DNA of 43,867 bases from the NCBI GenBank assembly GCA_024280155.1, contig JAJRQQ010000070.1, positions 1 to 43,867 on the forward strand. The letters are read 5' to 3'. This document shows, in pieces, positions 8,713 through 18,865 of the stretch; the first letter of the stretch is position 1; every line of letters begins with the position of its first letter. The notes beneath the pieces were generated by a model. The model saw nothing but the letters and a program-made list of their open reading frames with translations. It was not told the origin of the DNA and did no database searches. The stretch comes from Bacteroidota bacterium. GTDB taxonomy: Bacteria > Bacteroidota > Bacteroidia > Flavobacteriales_D > Crocinitomicaceae. Both the position numbers and the translations under genes were made by a program.

Positions 8713-11700
8713 TTAAATACCTTGTAAATCAACTTGTCTCATTCCGCCAAAGAACTTAACAATTGTTTCACCAACTCCTGGAATTTCAACGTGAATTAAG
8801 TATAAACCTCCAGCAACAGGAACTCGTTCATGATTGTTCAAATCCCAATCAACGAAAGTTTCAGGACTATCTTTCTTAAACGTTCGTACTAGTTTACCAT
8901 TGGTAGTAAATATTTTAACTGTACAACGTTCTGGTAAATTTGTAATTTTAACACGCGTATCTAAACGATTTCTTTCGTAATCAGAATAAGCATAGTAAGG
9001 ATTCGGAACAACATTAATCATATCCAAAACTTCAGACAATCTTTCGTTGGAACCATACCCCGTTCTTACTTGGTCCATATCCCAAGAATACATAGGAGCA
9101 CCATTGTTTGGCCCACCAAATTGATTTCCTTCTGTATAGAAGTTTTTGTATTCTTTATTCACTCTCAATCTGATGGTAACATCTGTTTCCATAACTGATC
9201 TTCCTGGCGCAGTCAATGGATAAGCAATCCAAGACATATTACCGTATGTTTTCGTTTTTTGAGATGTATTACCTGCCTCAATTAATAAATAATCTTGGTA
9301 TAATTTATTCGTTGCTAAGTTCTCTGCCTGAGAAGGAACATAAGCAGGATAATCATTCCCTTGAGCATGTTTATTAATTGTTTTCTTTTGATAATTGAAA
9401 ACATAAATCGGATGCATACCTCCCATAACAGGGTTCCCAGTATTATCAGCAAGACGATCCGTAGGATTCCAAACCATATCTGTTCCATTGTCATTCGCTA
9501 AGAAAGAATTCTCACCAAAAGCCATGTACAAACGCGCACCAGACTCTACATCAATTGCGTAGCCAGGAAACCATCCCATTCCATTTCCAGAACCATCAGG
9601 CAAACCATTTTTCCCTACCGAAGGACTTTTTCTCATTTGACCTGGTTGTGCATTTCCAATGTTAAAATTAGACTCACGCCCCAACTCAATCACTGGACAT
9701 CTTGTCCACTTAGATTTGTCATTTGTAAATACAATATCAACACTTGGCAAGTAGCGAATTGACGCGTATTGTCTTGCAGAAGAAGTTGTATAGTTGAAGT
9801 AAGCCAATGGCATATATTCATCTTGGAAACCAACCAAACGATGAGGAGCAACAGTACCACCAAGTATTTTAGCCCATTTTTTTCCATTATCGATACCAAT
9901 TTCATCTGGATATGCACAAGACTCTAAGTAATTTGGAATATTAGGATTGTCTGTACACTGAACTCCATTAGTTCCATCATCTTCATCTGGATCAAAAGTA
10001 CCAGAACGAATCCAGTTTGTTGGATAGAAATTATCTGTATCAGGTATTCCCATTAACCATTGTTTTGAACTATCTGCAAAAGTAATTGTTGCTTCAAGAA
10101 AATCAGTCGTCATAGCTTGAGGAGCAGTTAAACCATCTTGTGAAACATGGTATTTGTTTTGCTCGATTTGTACTGAGATACCCCATTGCGGGATAATCTG
10201 CTCATTCGATACTTGAATAGATCTTTCTGAAGAAATACTTTCAATTAGAGCCCCTTTAACATATCTATTAATCGTCCATTTTGCTGTATCAGCTCCATTA
10301 TCAACATTCGAAGCTGTATAATCATTGAAAACACATTCGAATTGACCACCAACAACATTCAAAGGATCAACAACTTTAATGTTGATAGGCCCTTTACCTC
10401 CTTGGTAAACAGGGTCAATCAGGTAACCTGTTGAAACAATTTTATCAACTGATTCTGGTGTTAAGTCAATGATTCGACCACCATTCCCATGCCCATCTAA
10501 ACGTTGAATCTTTGGTCCTTGCCCATAAGTTAAACTAGAAGTCAAACCATCTGATTCTGGTTTTGGATTGTGAGGAATTGCCTCAACGGACTGAACAGAC
10601 CCTCCATCAAACCCTAAACGAGAAGAAAGATAAGGTTTTTTCTGTCCATCATAAGTTAAAGGATCATTTGGGTCATAAGGAGCATATTCATTGTGAGCAT
10701 ATGCTATAGCGATGTAGTGATAACGTTTAAAATTAACCAAAGTTGGAACACCTTGAGCAAATTTATCTTCTGCAATTAAAAAAGAGTGTTGAATACCTTT
10801 GTTGTTTGCAGATACTCTACGAGATCCGATTGAGAAACCGAGGTCTTCATTAAACTCAAAGTTGATTAAATCTTCAATATCATTTTCAATATCACATTGC
10901 GCAACAAGTTGAGCTTTAGAATCATCCAAAAGATCAGCAGACGTAACATCTTCATCAACTAACTGATAAATTTGATATCCTTCAAAAGTAAAGAATCTAT
11001 CTAAAAGAGGATCTGTAATATTCACCTCGTCTTCAACACGATAACCTTCAAGATAATTATTCGAAGAAGCTGGATTAGAAATCGTTAATACCAATTTATT
11101 TTCTAACTCTTGAATTGTTAATTTAGGAGCGTAAGGTGGTTCTAAAATTCTAAAGCAAGCATCAAATAAAGCTTGGGCTTTCGTATCCGCTCTTTTCATC
11201 GCATCAACAGAAGCCAACAAACCACCTGCACTACTTCGTCCATAAACAATACCTACTGTAATGTTATTTACAGCTCCAGGTTTCAATGTAAAAGGACCAG
11301 CAGATTGAACAAATCGTCTATCTCCAGGAGGATTTGTTGAACCAGAACCATCAGTATCAAATTCACTCCAATCAAAACCTAAATCAACACCAGCAGTACC
11401 CCAGTTCAACGGATCAGAATCTCCAGGGAAAAGATAATCAGATGGGGTTGTTGTACTATTGATTGCTCCAGTTCCACCGTAAAACATTTCATCTCCATTT
11501 TGCCACATACCTTGCATGTAGTTGTAAAACTCAGGAGCATTTCCTGGGTCATTGTATGGGAAAGCAGCACCATTTGTATAATAAGTAAAACGACGCATTC
11601 CGAAACGTTCATTATCAATTAAACCATCCGAGTAACCAATTCCAATACCTCCATAAACAATACCCGTGTCATTAATTGCATCAATCACAGAAGGAATCAC

Positions 11701-12951
11701 CATTACATTATTAATTGTATCAAAATAGGGACCAACATTATCACGCCCATCACCATCTTGATAGGGACCTTCAAAGAAATCACAACCAACAGCAGGAGGG
11801 TTATCATGGTAACCTATTGCTCCATTCGCATCATCATCATAATTATCACCATTGTACATGTACCCCAAACCTCTAGAAACATCACATCCAGCATAGTCAT
11901 CTGGTGCACCTCCGATATCAGAATCAATATATTGAGAGAAGTAAGTATCGTAAAGTGTTTGAGTTCCTCTATTAATTAACTCATAGTTGTAAAAAGTCAT
12001 CGTATTCACTTCATCATTCGTGGCAAAAACAAAAGCTTGCGCTCTAATTTCCATACCACTTGGTTGTCCATTTGTTTCACCGTGAATATTTCCCGCATCA
12101 TTAAAAACCCACCAATGCGTTTCATCTCCAAATAAAGTAACACGACGGTCAACTCCACAAGCCACATCATCACGACCTAAAATATCATCATACCAAGGAT
12201 AATCTCCATCTTCGGGAGTATACACACCATCAAGGCCACCTTGACCAAGTGGATTATCATAAAAAGGAGCCAAATAATGATCTTGATAACGAGATGCATC
12301 ACCATGAGCTGGCCAATTATTGATTCGATTCATTATTTCAGAATCAGGTTTTGTCACATCCACACAAGAAGCTGGAGTCGATATACCTTGATCACATTCC
12401 CACCAAGTAATAAATGCAATCACTTCAGATTTACGAATTGTATAAAATTGATCATAAGCATCACACTGATCTGGATCGATAGTCGCTGCTCCAAAATCAC
12501 GTGTCACACCATCTCCAACAGGAGAAGTTGGGTCATAAGTTCCTGACCCCAAAGCCACACTTAAAGGCCCTGTCCAGAAATCCTCATTGGTTCTAAATGT
12601 TAAAGCTGCAATTTTTAATTGACCATTGATATCCGTTCCCCCCATCCAAAGAGCACCTGCGTAAACAACAGTTGTCCCTGAACCTTTTGGAATTTCATAA
12701 GCGGCAACACCTTGAGCTCTATTTGCCCACATGCTTCCTCCAGCTTCAATAAACGCACTAACACCATTAAATGTCATGGTTAATTGAGCTGTTGAAGGTG
12801 CACAGTTGGCACCCTTTTCCTGAGCAACATTTTGATTGTTGTTATTGTTCTGCTGCATACCTACTAAATCGTAATTGATATATGAGAATGCAGGACTAGA
12901 ACCTAACAATAATGTAACTCCTAATACTATTTTGACGAATTGTTTTTTCAT
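8713..12951 (-). CDS. Very large secreted protein, type IX-like, with FlgD-like C-terminal Ig domain
   Basis: The 1412-residue protein has a signal peptide (MKKQFVKIVLGVTLLLGSSPAFS), an asparagine-rich linker near residues 35-41, then a long beta-rich body full of aromatic and acidic residues with many Asp/Gly/Asn loops suited to calcium binding. The last 110 residues (from about VVPNPYYAYSDYERNRLDTRV) form a FlgD/type IX-like Ig domain with VKIFTTNGKLVRTF and PVAGGLYLIHVEIPG. The final segment (ETIVKFFGGMRQVDLQGI) lacks the usual short lysine-rich type A ending, so the export signal is atypical. It lies between a TonB-dependent receptor (19 bases upstream) and a PorV-family gene, and this trio recurs in Bacteroidota. 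No enzymatic domain is recognised. Confidence 0.72.
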   Translation of the reverse strand: MKKQFVKIVLGVTLLLGSSPAFSYINYDLVGMQQNNNNNQNVAQEKGANCAPSTAQLTMTFNGVSAFIEAGGSMWANRAQGVAAYEIPKGSGTTVVYAGALWMGGTDINGQLKIAALTFRTNEDFWTGPLSVALGSGTYDPTSPVGDGVTRDFGAATIDPDQCDAYDQFYTIRKSEVIAFITWWECDQGISTPASCVDVTKPDSEIMNRINNWPAHGDASRYQDHYLAPFYDNPLGQGGLDGVYTPEDGDYPWYDDILGRDDVACGVDRRVTLFGDETHWWVFNDAGNIHGETNGQPSGMEIRAQAFVFATNDEVNTMTFYNYELINRGTQTLYDTYFSQYIDSDIGGAPDDYAGCDVSRGLGYMYNGDNYDDDANGAIGYHDNPPAVGCDFFEGPYQDGDGRDNVGPYFDTINNVMVIPSVIDAINDTGIVYGGIGIGYSDGLIDNERFGMRRFTYYTNGAAFPYNDPGNAPEFYNYMQGMWQNGDEMFYGGTGAINSTTTPSDYLFPGDSDPLNWGTAGVDLGFDWSEFDTDGSGSTNPPGDRRFVQSAGPFTLKPGAVNNITVGIVYGRSSAGGLLASVDAMKRADTKAQALFDACFRILEPPYAPKLTIQELENKLVLTISNPASSNNYLEGYRVEDEVNITDPLLDRFFTFEGYQIYQLVDEDVTSADLLDDSKAQLVAQCDIENDIEDLINFEFNEDLGFSIGSRRVSANNKGIQHSFLIAEDKFAQGVPTLVNFKRYHYIAIAYAHNEYAPYDPNDPLTYDGQKKPYLSSRLGFDGGSVQSVEAIPHNPKPESDGLTSSLTYGQGPKIQRLDGHGNGGRIIDLTPESVDKIVSTGYLIDPVYQGGKGPINIKVVDPLNVVGGQFECVFNDYTASNVDNGADTAKWTINRYVKGALIESISSERSIQVSNEQIIPQWGISVQIEQNKYHVSQDGLTAPQAMTTDFLEATITFADSSKQWLMGIPDTDNFYPTNWIRSGTFDPDEDDGTNGVQCTDNPNIPNYLESCAYPDEIGIDNGKKWAKILGGTVAPHRLVGFQDEYMPLAYFNYTTSSARQYASIRYLPSVDIVFTNDKSKWTRCPVIELGRESNFNIGNAQPGQMRKSPSVGKNGLPDGSGNGMGWFPGYAIDVESGARLYMAFGENSFLANDNGTDMVWNPTDRLADNTGNPVMGGMHPIYVFNYQKKTINKHAQGNDYPAYVPSQAENLATNKLYQDYLLIEAGNTSQKTKTYGNMSWIAYPLTAPGRSVMETDVTIRLRVNKEYKNFYTEGNQFGGPNNGAPMYSWDMDQVRTGYGSNERLSEVLDMINVVPNPYYAYSDYERNRLDTRVKITNLPERCTVKIFTTNGKLVRTFKKDSPETFVDWDLNNHERVPVAGGLYLIHVEIPGVGETIVKFFGGMRQVDLQGI

Positions 12952-12970
12952 AATGCTTTTCTAATTATGA

Positions 12971-15900
12971 TTAAAAATCTAATTTAACACCAATACGAAT
13001 CGTTCTTGGAGAACTGATATTGAATGGATCTTGTACTTTCATTGCGTAATACTCTCTAAATGATTGCTCATCTGTTTGATTTTGGATTGTAGCCTGACTA
13101 GTCGCTGCAGCAAGGAAACCATCATCATCCCAGTTACCAGTCGCACGGTAAACACTTAAGATATTTTGTTGATTCAACAAGTTTGTTATACGAATGTATA
13201 CATTTAACACTGTTGATTTTTGCTTCCCTTCTTTCCCAAGCTCTAAATCAAAATTACGATCAATTTGTAAATCGAGACGGTAAGACCATGGTAAACGAGA
13301 TCCATTTGTTGTCCCTATCAATCCAGATTGACCTTGAGGAGAGAATTGACCTTCGTTTGTGATACCAATTTGTTGAGAATAAGGCGAACCTGAATAAATA
13401 TTAGAAACAATATTCAATCCTGTATTTTGAAAAATATCAAAATCTCCTACAGAAGGCCCATTGTAATCTTTCCCACTACCATAACGATAATCCATAATGA
13501 TATTAAATGCATGACGTTGGTCGAAGTTATATGGGAAGATTGCCCTTAAGTTAGGAAGACCTGCATTAATCAGACCTTGTGCAGATGTTGCATCTGACCC
13601 TGTTCCTTCAGCAAATTGAAGTGTATAATTAGCAGTCAACCTTAAGTTACCCGTTCTACGCATATCATAAGAAATTGTCATTCCTTTTACAGTACCGAAA
13701 TCTCTGTTTCCATACGTTCTATATGATCTAGGATAAGCTCCAGTAACATTAATTAACTGAACATTATCTCTTTGTTCTCTATAGAAGGCAGATATTTTCA
13801 AAGAAGAGGTTTTAGTAAGAACTTGTTGAAAACCTAATTCATAATCAATTGTTTTTTCAGGTCTCAAGTTAGAGTTGTTTACAATTGCACTTCTGTTACT
13901 GATGAACTGATATTGAAAAGGATCAAAACGAACACCAGACGTTGGTCTTTTCGTTAAGATATCATAATGAGCAAAGAAAGATGCTTCATCAGAAATTGGG
14001 AATGAGAAAGATATACGAGGCATTATATTGATTTGAGCTTCGTAATCTTCAAACGCATCGGCAGTTGGCGTACTTTGACCAGGGTTATTTAGAAATGGTT
14101 GTATACCACCCGCACCGTAAATCAATTGAGGATCTTGAACCTCAATACCATTTGCATCATACCAAGTATCACCACTTCTATAGCCTTTAATTGCGTTTGG
14201 ATTATTTGCATCATCCACATAAACGGTATAATCTCCACCCATAGAAGTTGGAACGTTAATCCAAGCCAATGAAGGATCAGCATCTCTCAACGCTTTAGCT
14301 TCATCAACATTTCTTGCGTTGTAAATCAAATACTTGTCTTTTAAAACAGGTTGATTTGCATCGAAGATATCGACACGTACACCTACATTAAAACGATGTC
14401 ACGAAAAGAAAACTTATCCATCAAGTAACCTGCAATGTAAGTTGGTTGATAAGCTCCAACAAAACGCTCAAAATTACCATCCTCATCGTAATCTTCAAAA
14501 TATTTATTGATATCTGTTTGACCTCTCACTTTCTCACCTGTATGATCATATCCCCAATAAGAAACATAAGAGTTACCAGAATTCAACAATTCATCTGCAG
14601 AAAACATATCTAAAGAAAAGATATTTGGATCGTATTGATCAATATTCAAAAATTCAGAACCAGCAACACCCGAAGTAATCATTCCATTTTCTTGCAAATA
14701 CTGTCTTAAATTGTAATCGAAAAATCTTTGGTTATCACTTTGTTCTGCTCCGCCATACTGACCTGTCCCACTTTGGCTAGCATAACCAGTGTTTAGCGGC
14801 TCATAGCTTGTATATATCACCCCTTGCTGAGCATCGTATGTATATGTTGGATTACTTAAATCAATGTTGTCAATATGCGCATTTGTATATTGTCTTGCCA
14901 AAGTCCAAAGTCCCATCGGTCCATTTGTATTTCCTTGAGATGTTGTTCCAGAAGTCCAACCTCTATCGTAACGTTGCTCATATTCAAAACCTAGTGTAAT
15001 AGAATGGTCACCAATATTAACAGCTCCAGAACCAGTTACACGAATCTGAGTATTATCTGTTTTTTGGAAATAATTATAAGGCGAACCAATGTTACTCCAA
15101 ATATCATAAATAGAATGAGGAGAATCACCGTTTAACAATCCATTCCCTTGTTGAATTTGGTTGAAATTTCCATAATTTTGTTCTTGTTGCCAGTTCGCTT
15201 CAGGTGTATATAAATTAAAATACTGCTCCGTTTGAGCTGCTAACTGTGGATGCGTAGAAGATGGTGTAAAATTAACATTAACTATCGGAGGATTAACATC
15301 CTGTACCGGTCCTATGTCAGAAACTTCTGCATAAGTTCTTTCTCTTCGAACATCAAAACGACCTACGTGACCATAGTTAAATAAGTCAAACTCATGTTTA
15401 GGATCGTAACGATTGGTCGTGTTTTTCGAGTAGTCAACCATTAAAGAATAGAATGCCGATTTAACTCTTGAACTACTTCCTTCAGTATCGTTAGAGAAAC
15501 GTTGTGTTAAACGTCCAAAAACTCTCCAATCTGAATCTCTGTATGCACCAAAATTAGAAAAATTAAACAAAGAGCCAGTTCTACTGTAATTACTTCCCCA
15601 GTCATAGTTATATGAACCACCAAAAGTTAAATTCATTGAAGGACCAGTGTTAACATCGATCTTACCCTGAGCAGAGAGAGATGAAGTCCTTGCATTCATT
15701 CTCCAATCAACATTTTCAAAATCATCCTCTCTTAAATACAACGCACTATATCTTGTCCCTCCATTCGCTGTTAATGTCAGTGGGTTTTCAAGTATTTCAT
15801 CACGCACATCTTTCTTGACACGTTGAGAACCTCCTGCTAAAGGACGATTATCTAAAGCTGTCGTATAATTCGCAGAAATTAAAAATCCTAATCTTGGTTT

Positions 15901-16779
15901 CGTTTTCTTTCCTGTAGAATCTTTCTGCATCCATAACGGACCAGACAACATCCCTTCTAACAGATTGTAAGAATACTTATCTAAACCAAATACTTTACCA
16001 TCATAACCATCAGCATCTTCTCCTTTAAAGTAGAAACCAGAAGTCACCCCTTCAACAGAGCCAAAATACTGAGCAGAAGGCCCTCTTGTTACAATCGAAA
16101 TAATACCCCCCGTTGCATCACCATAATTCGCAGGTAAACCACCTGTTATTACCGTAACCTCTTGGATAGCTGACTTAGGTAGATTTGAAGATCCACGTAC
16201 TTTAATCCCATCTATATAGAAGTAAGTTGCATCAGAACGAGAACCCCTCACACTAATATCACCATCACCTTCCGATTTAGAAACTCCACCAACCGTACCT
16301 GCAACATCAGATGCAGAACGCACTGGGAGACGAGAAATATCCTCTCTTGTAATCGTAGCACCAGAAGCTCCACCATCTCTATCAATCAACGGAACCTTGT
16401 ACGCAACAACGACAACCTCTTCCATATCCTGTACATCTTTCGCTTTTGATAGCGTCAAGTCATATAGGAATGTAATCTTGTCCGAAGAAACAACAATACC
16501 ATTTAACGATTGTGGCTTATAACCTTCCGGGTTATTACGAATTTCCAAATCATACGTACCAGGTGTAACTGAATTGATTTGAAAATTTCCATCAAAATCG
16601 GTTGTACCACCACCTTTAATGTTTCCATCTTTTTTCAGGATTACCTTCGCAAAAGGAATGGGTTCTTTCGTTTCCCCATCGGAGACAGTACCTTTTATAG
16701 TACCAAGCCCTGACTGAGAAAAGCCGTAACTCAATGTAAGCAAGATGCTTACGAACAATAAATTTAATCTTAATAACAT
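12971..16779 (-). CDS. TonB-dependent receptor with carboxypeptidase-regulatory domain, frameshifted as read
   Basis: The gene starts at the ATG at 16779 with a signal peptide (LFVSILLTLSYGFSQ). A CarboxypepD_reg-like domain follows (about residues 27-115, GTIKGTVSDGETKEPIPFAKVILKK), then a plug (about 140-240, SVRGSRSDATYFYIDGIKVRG and VITGGLPANYGDATGGIISIVTRG) and a long beta barrel. The frame ends prematurely after DKFSFRDIVLM. Restoring one base in the A-run at 14390-14393 (plus strand) gives DIVFNVGVRVDIFDANQPVL and continues to a C-terminal RTIRIGVKLDF, a proper barrel end. Total is about 1269 residues. It probably transports a large ligand, or serves as a surface platform for the downstream secreted protein. 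First gene of a three-gene operon. Confidence 0.88.
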
Positions 16780-16823
16780 AAGTGCAGTTTATTTATTATA
16801 CATAATTGCTAGTTTAAAGCGGG

Positions 16824-16832
16824 TAAATATAG
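16824..16832 (-). promoter_or_regulatory. Candidate -7 promoter element of the TonB-receptor operon
   Basis: Read on the minus strand, TATATTTAC resembles TAnnTTTG with the final G replaced by A, a variant seen repeatedly upstream of genes in this window. It lies about 45 bases before the receptor ATG in the 230-base divergent gap to the phosphopantetheinyl transferase, which otherwise shows only AT-rich sequence. Confidence 0.4.
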
Positions 16833-17009
16833 AAAAAAAATAAATAGAATTAACAAAATGTTAAAAATATTTAATTAAATCTAACTTAACCTTCTTTAAC
16901 AAAAATAGATAAATTAATTCTGTCTATTGATGTAGTTTTAACTAAAAATTAACAAAATTATACATCTCTAAGCAAAATTCCCAATTGCATTTCTACCTTT
17001 ACACTTGAT

Positions 17010-17651
17010 ATGACACCTTTTACATTTGAAGAAATACATTTAAATCAAACCACAATTTTTTTGTGCCGATTTGATGATTTTAATACCGACATCTATTTAG
17101 ACTACCTTTCAACGGTAGAAATAGACAAGTTAAAGACTTTTAAAAGTGAATCAAGAAAAAAAGAGTTCATTGCTTCAAGGATATTGAGGCATCGTATTTT
17201 AGGTTTTAAGACTATTCATTACTCTCAGCACGGCGCACCTTATATAAAAGGAAAAGGATTTATTTCAATTAGTCATTGTAAGAATTGGGCAGGGATAGCA
17301 CTGAATGAAGAATTCAGCGTTGGTTTGGATCTGGAACCGCCACGGGAAAATATATTTGAGTTATCTCATAAGTTTTTATCAGACAATGAAAGAATAAAAT
17401 TTGACATCCATTCTAAATTGGAAGTAACGAAAATATGGTCTGCGAAAGAAGCTTTATATAAACTTGCCGGAAGAAAAAAGATTATTTTTAAAACAGAACT
17501 GCTCTTGGACAAAGACTTAAACGGTAACTGGTCGGGCAGAATTATGAACCCTGATTCTATATTATCCGTAAATTTGAATATATTTGAACACAAGGAAATT
17601 ATTGTTTCCATAAATAAAAGTAAAATTGTTGAACACAAACGAAATATATAA
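17010..17651 (+). CDS. 4'-phosphopantetheinyl transferase superfamily protein (Sfp-like)
   Basis: The 213-residue protein has the hallmarks of Sfp-type enzymes: a substrate-side motif (APYIKGKGFISISHCKNWAGIAL), the first metal-binding acidic pair in FSVGLDLEPP (about residue 112), and the second conserved block WSAKEALYKLAG (about residue 147) with the catalytic Glu and Lys. It transfers phosphopantetheine from CoA to carrier proteins of fatty-acid, polyketide or peptide synthesis. No carrier protein gene is near. The 3' end overlaps the GGGP synthase gene by 26 bases. A TACCTTTA box at 16994-17001 is a likely -7 element. Confidence 0.88.
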   Translation: MTPFTFEEIHLNQTTIFLCRFDDFNTDIYLDYLSTVEIDKLKTFKSESRKKEFIASRILRHRILGFKTIHYSQHGAPYIKGKGFISISHCKNWAGIALNEEFSVGLDLEPPRENIFELSHKFLSDNERIKFDIHSKLEVTKIWSAKEALYKLAGRKKIIFKTELLLDKDLNGNWSGRIMNPDSILSVNLNIFEHKEIIVSINKSKIVEHKRNI

Positions 17652-18357
17652 TCATTTTGCTGCTCGAACTGGACAAATTGCGATTCTTATTGATCCAGAT
17701 AAATTCAATACAGAGAAATTGCTTTTGCCTTTATTGAAAAAAGCGGAATTTGCTAAAGTGGACTACTTATTTGTTGGAGGAAGTACTGTTACTCGAAAAG
17801 CTTTTACAGAAACCATCGCGATTATAAAAAAGAACACCATTTTACCGATCGTTTTGTTTCCTGGTGCTGCTCATCAAGTTTCCGAAGATGCAGATGCTCT
17901 TTTGTATTTGAGTTTGATTTCGGGTAGAAACCCAGAATACCTCATCGGACAGCATGTTTTGTCTGCAAATGAAGTTTATGACATGGATATCGAGGTGATT
18001 CCTACCGCTTATATCCTAATCGATGGGGGGACAAAATCGTCTGTTGCCTACGTCAGCCAAACGACTCCAATCCCAAACGATAAAGAAACAATTATTCTAA
18101 ACACAGCAAAAGCAGGGGTACTACAAGGAAAGAAATTACTCTACCTTGATGCTGGTAGTGGCGCGAAAAATCATGTACCTGCTAAAGTCATTACAATTTT
18201 AAAGAAATTGAATCAACCCATTATCATTGGCGGTGGAATTCGTTCCATTGAGTCACTGAAAGAATTATCTGCTGCGAATGTATTGGTGATTGGAAATAGA
18301 ATTGAAGAGGAGATTGATTTTCTTTTGGACATTAAAGAATTTGTGGGAAAAAATTGA
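17626..18357 (+). CDS. Geranylgeranylglyceryl/heptaprenylglyceryl phosphate synthase (GGGPS/PcrB family)
   Basis: The 243-residue TIM-barrel protein shows the family's phosphate- and substrate-binding segments: ILIDPDKF near residue 22, VDYLFVGGSTVT, VLFPGAAHQVSEDADALLYLSLISGRNP, and the C-terminal phosphate-binding PIIIGGGIRSIESLKELSAANVLVIGNRIEE. It joins a polyprenyl diphosphate to sn-glycerol-1-phosphate, the committed step of archaeal-type ether lipids. Bacteroidota encode homologues whose physiological product is poorly defined. Translation probably begins at TTG 17626 (a second TTG follows immediately) inside the end of the transferase gene, so expression is likely coupled. Confidence 0.9.
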   Translation: MLNTNEIYNHFAARTGQIAILIDPDKFNTEKLLLPLLKKAEFAKVDYLFVGGSTVTRKAFTETIAIIKKNTILPIVLFPGAAHQVSEDADALLYLSLISGRNPEYLIGQHVLSANEVYDMDIEVIPTAYILIDGGTKSSVAYVSQTTPIPNDKETIILNTAKAGVLQGKKLLYLDAGSGAKNHVPAKVITILKKLNQPIIIGGGIRSIESLKELSAANVLVIGNRIEEEIDFLLDIKEFVGKN

Positions 18358-18360
18358 TTT

Positions 18361-18411
18361 TGTCTTCTCGGCTTCTCGGCTTCTCGACAAGCTCGAAGAC
18401 AGAAGACCGAA
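18361..18411. repeat. Dispersed TTCTCGACAAGCTCGA repeat forming a hairpin after the GGGPS gene
   Basis: Three short CTTCTCGG-like direct units run into TTCTCGACAAGCTCGAAG. TGTCTTC (18361-18367) pairs with GAAGACA (18395-18401), closing a large hairpin immediately after the GGGP synthase stop. It is one of a dispersed family in this window whose core is TTCGACAAGCTC(A/G), always at gene 3' ends or in gaps. Confidence 0.7.
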
Positions 18412-18436
18412 GATCGATGTTTGAAAACATTAAATT

Positions 18437-18805
18437 ATGATTTATAAAAAAATATCCGGTTTTGCTTTTGCCTTCGCTTTCTTAATGGCAATTGTTCTTT
18501 TCACTGGATATGGACGAGAATTTATACCTATATATATAGCCAAGATTTTATTTTTAATTTTTGGCGCTATCGCATTCATTCTTAATCTTGTCTCTTTTAA
18601 ATCTGGTAAACACGAAAAAACATTTAATCTCTTCTACTGGATCGGTAGTATTGTTCTTTTTATTGGTCTTTCTTTCAAAATTCTTCATTGGCCTTTTTCA
18701 ATTCTCATTCTTCTTATTGGTGGTAGAATTTTAGGGATTTCCTTCTTATTACCTAACAAGACCAAAAAAGTGAAAAAAGATTCTGAATTATTGGATGACT
18801 TTTGA
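18437..18805 (+). CDS. Small four-helix membrane protein, GldL-like
   Basis: The 122-residue protein consists of four hydrophobic helices (about residues 7-26, 31-52, 64-83 and 85-104) and a charged C-terminal tail (NKTKKVKKDSELLDDF). The third helix ends FKILHWPFS, the L-H-W-P motif also found in the membrane part of the gliding/type IX motor protein GldL, but the long cytoplasmic domain of GldL is absent. Related stand-alone GldL-like proteins occur in Flavobacteriales, function undefined. It is separated from the GGGPS gene by the hairpin repeat and is probably transcribed separately. Confidence 0.6.
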   Translation: MIYKKISGFAFAFAFLMAIVLFTGYGREFIPIYIAKILFLIFGAIAFILNLVSFKSGKHEKTFNLFYWIGSIVLFIGLSFKILHWPFSILILLIGGRILGISFLLPNKTKKVKKDSELLDDF

Positions 18806-18865
18806 ATGATGAGCGGTGAGCTTTCTTTTTTTGAGTGAAATAAAAAACAAGTTTTTAAGCACCGA

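Noticed and set aside
8713..12951. Giant protein as a recognisable enzyme or adhesin of a named family
   Set aside because: Beyond the signal peptide and the FlgD-like C-terminal domain, no catalytic or named adhesin motif could be supported by eye.
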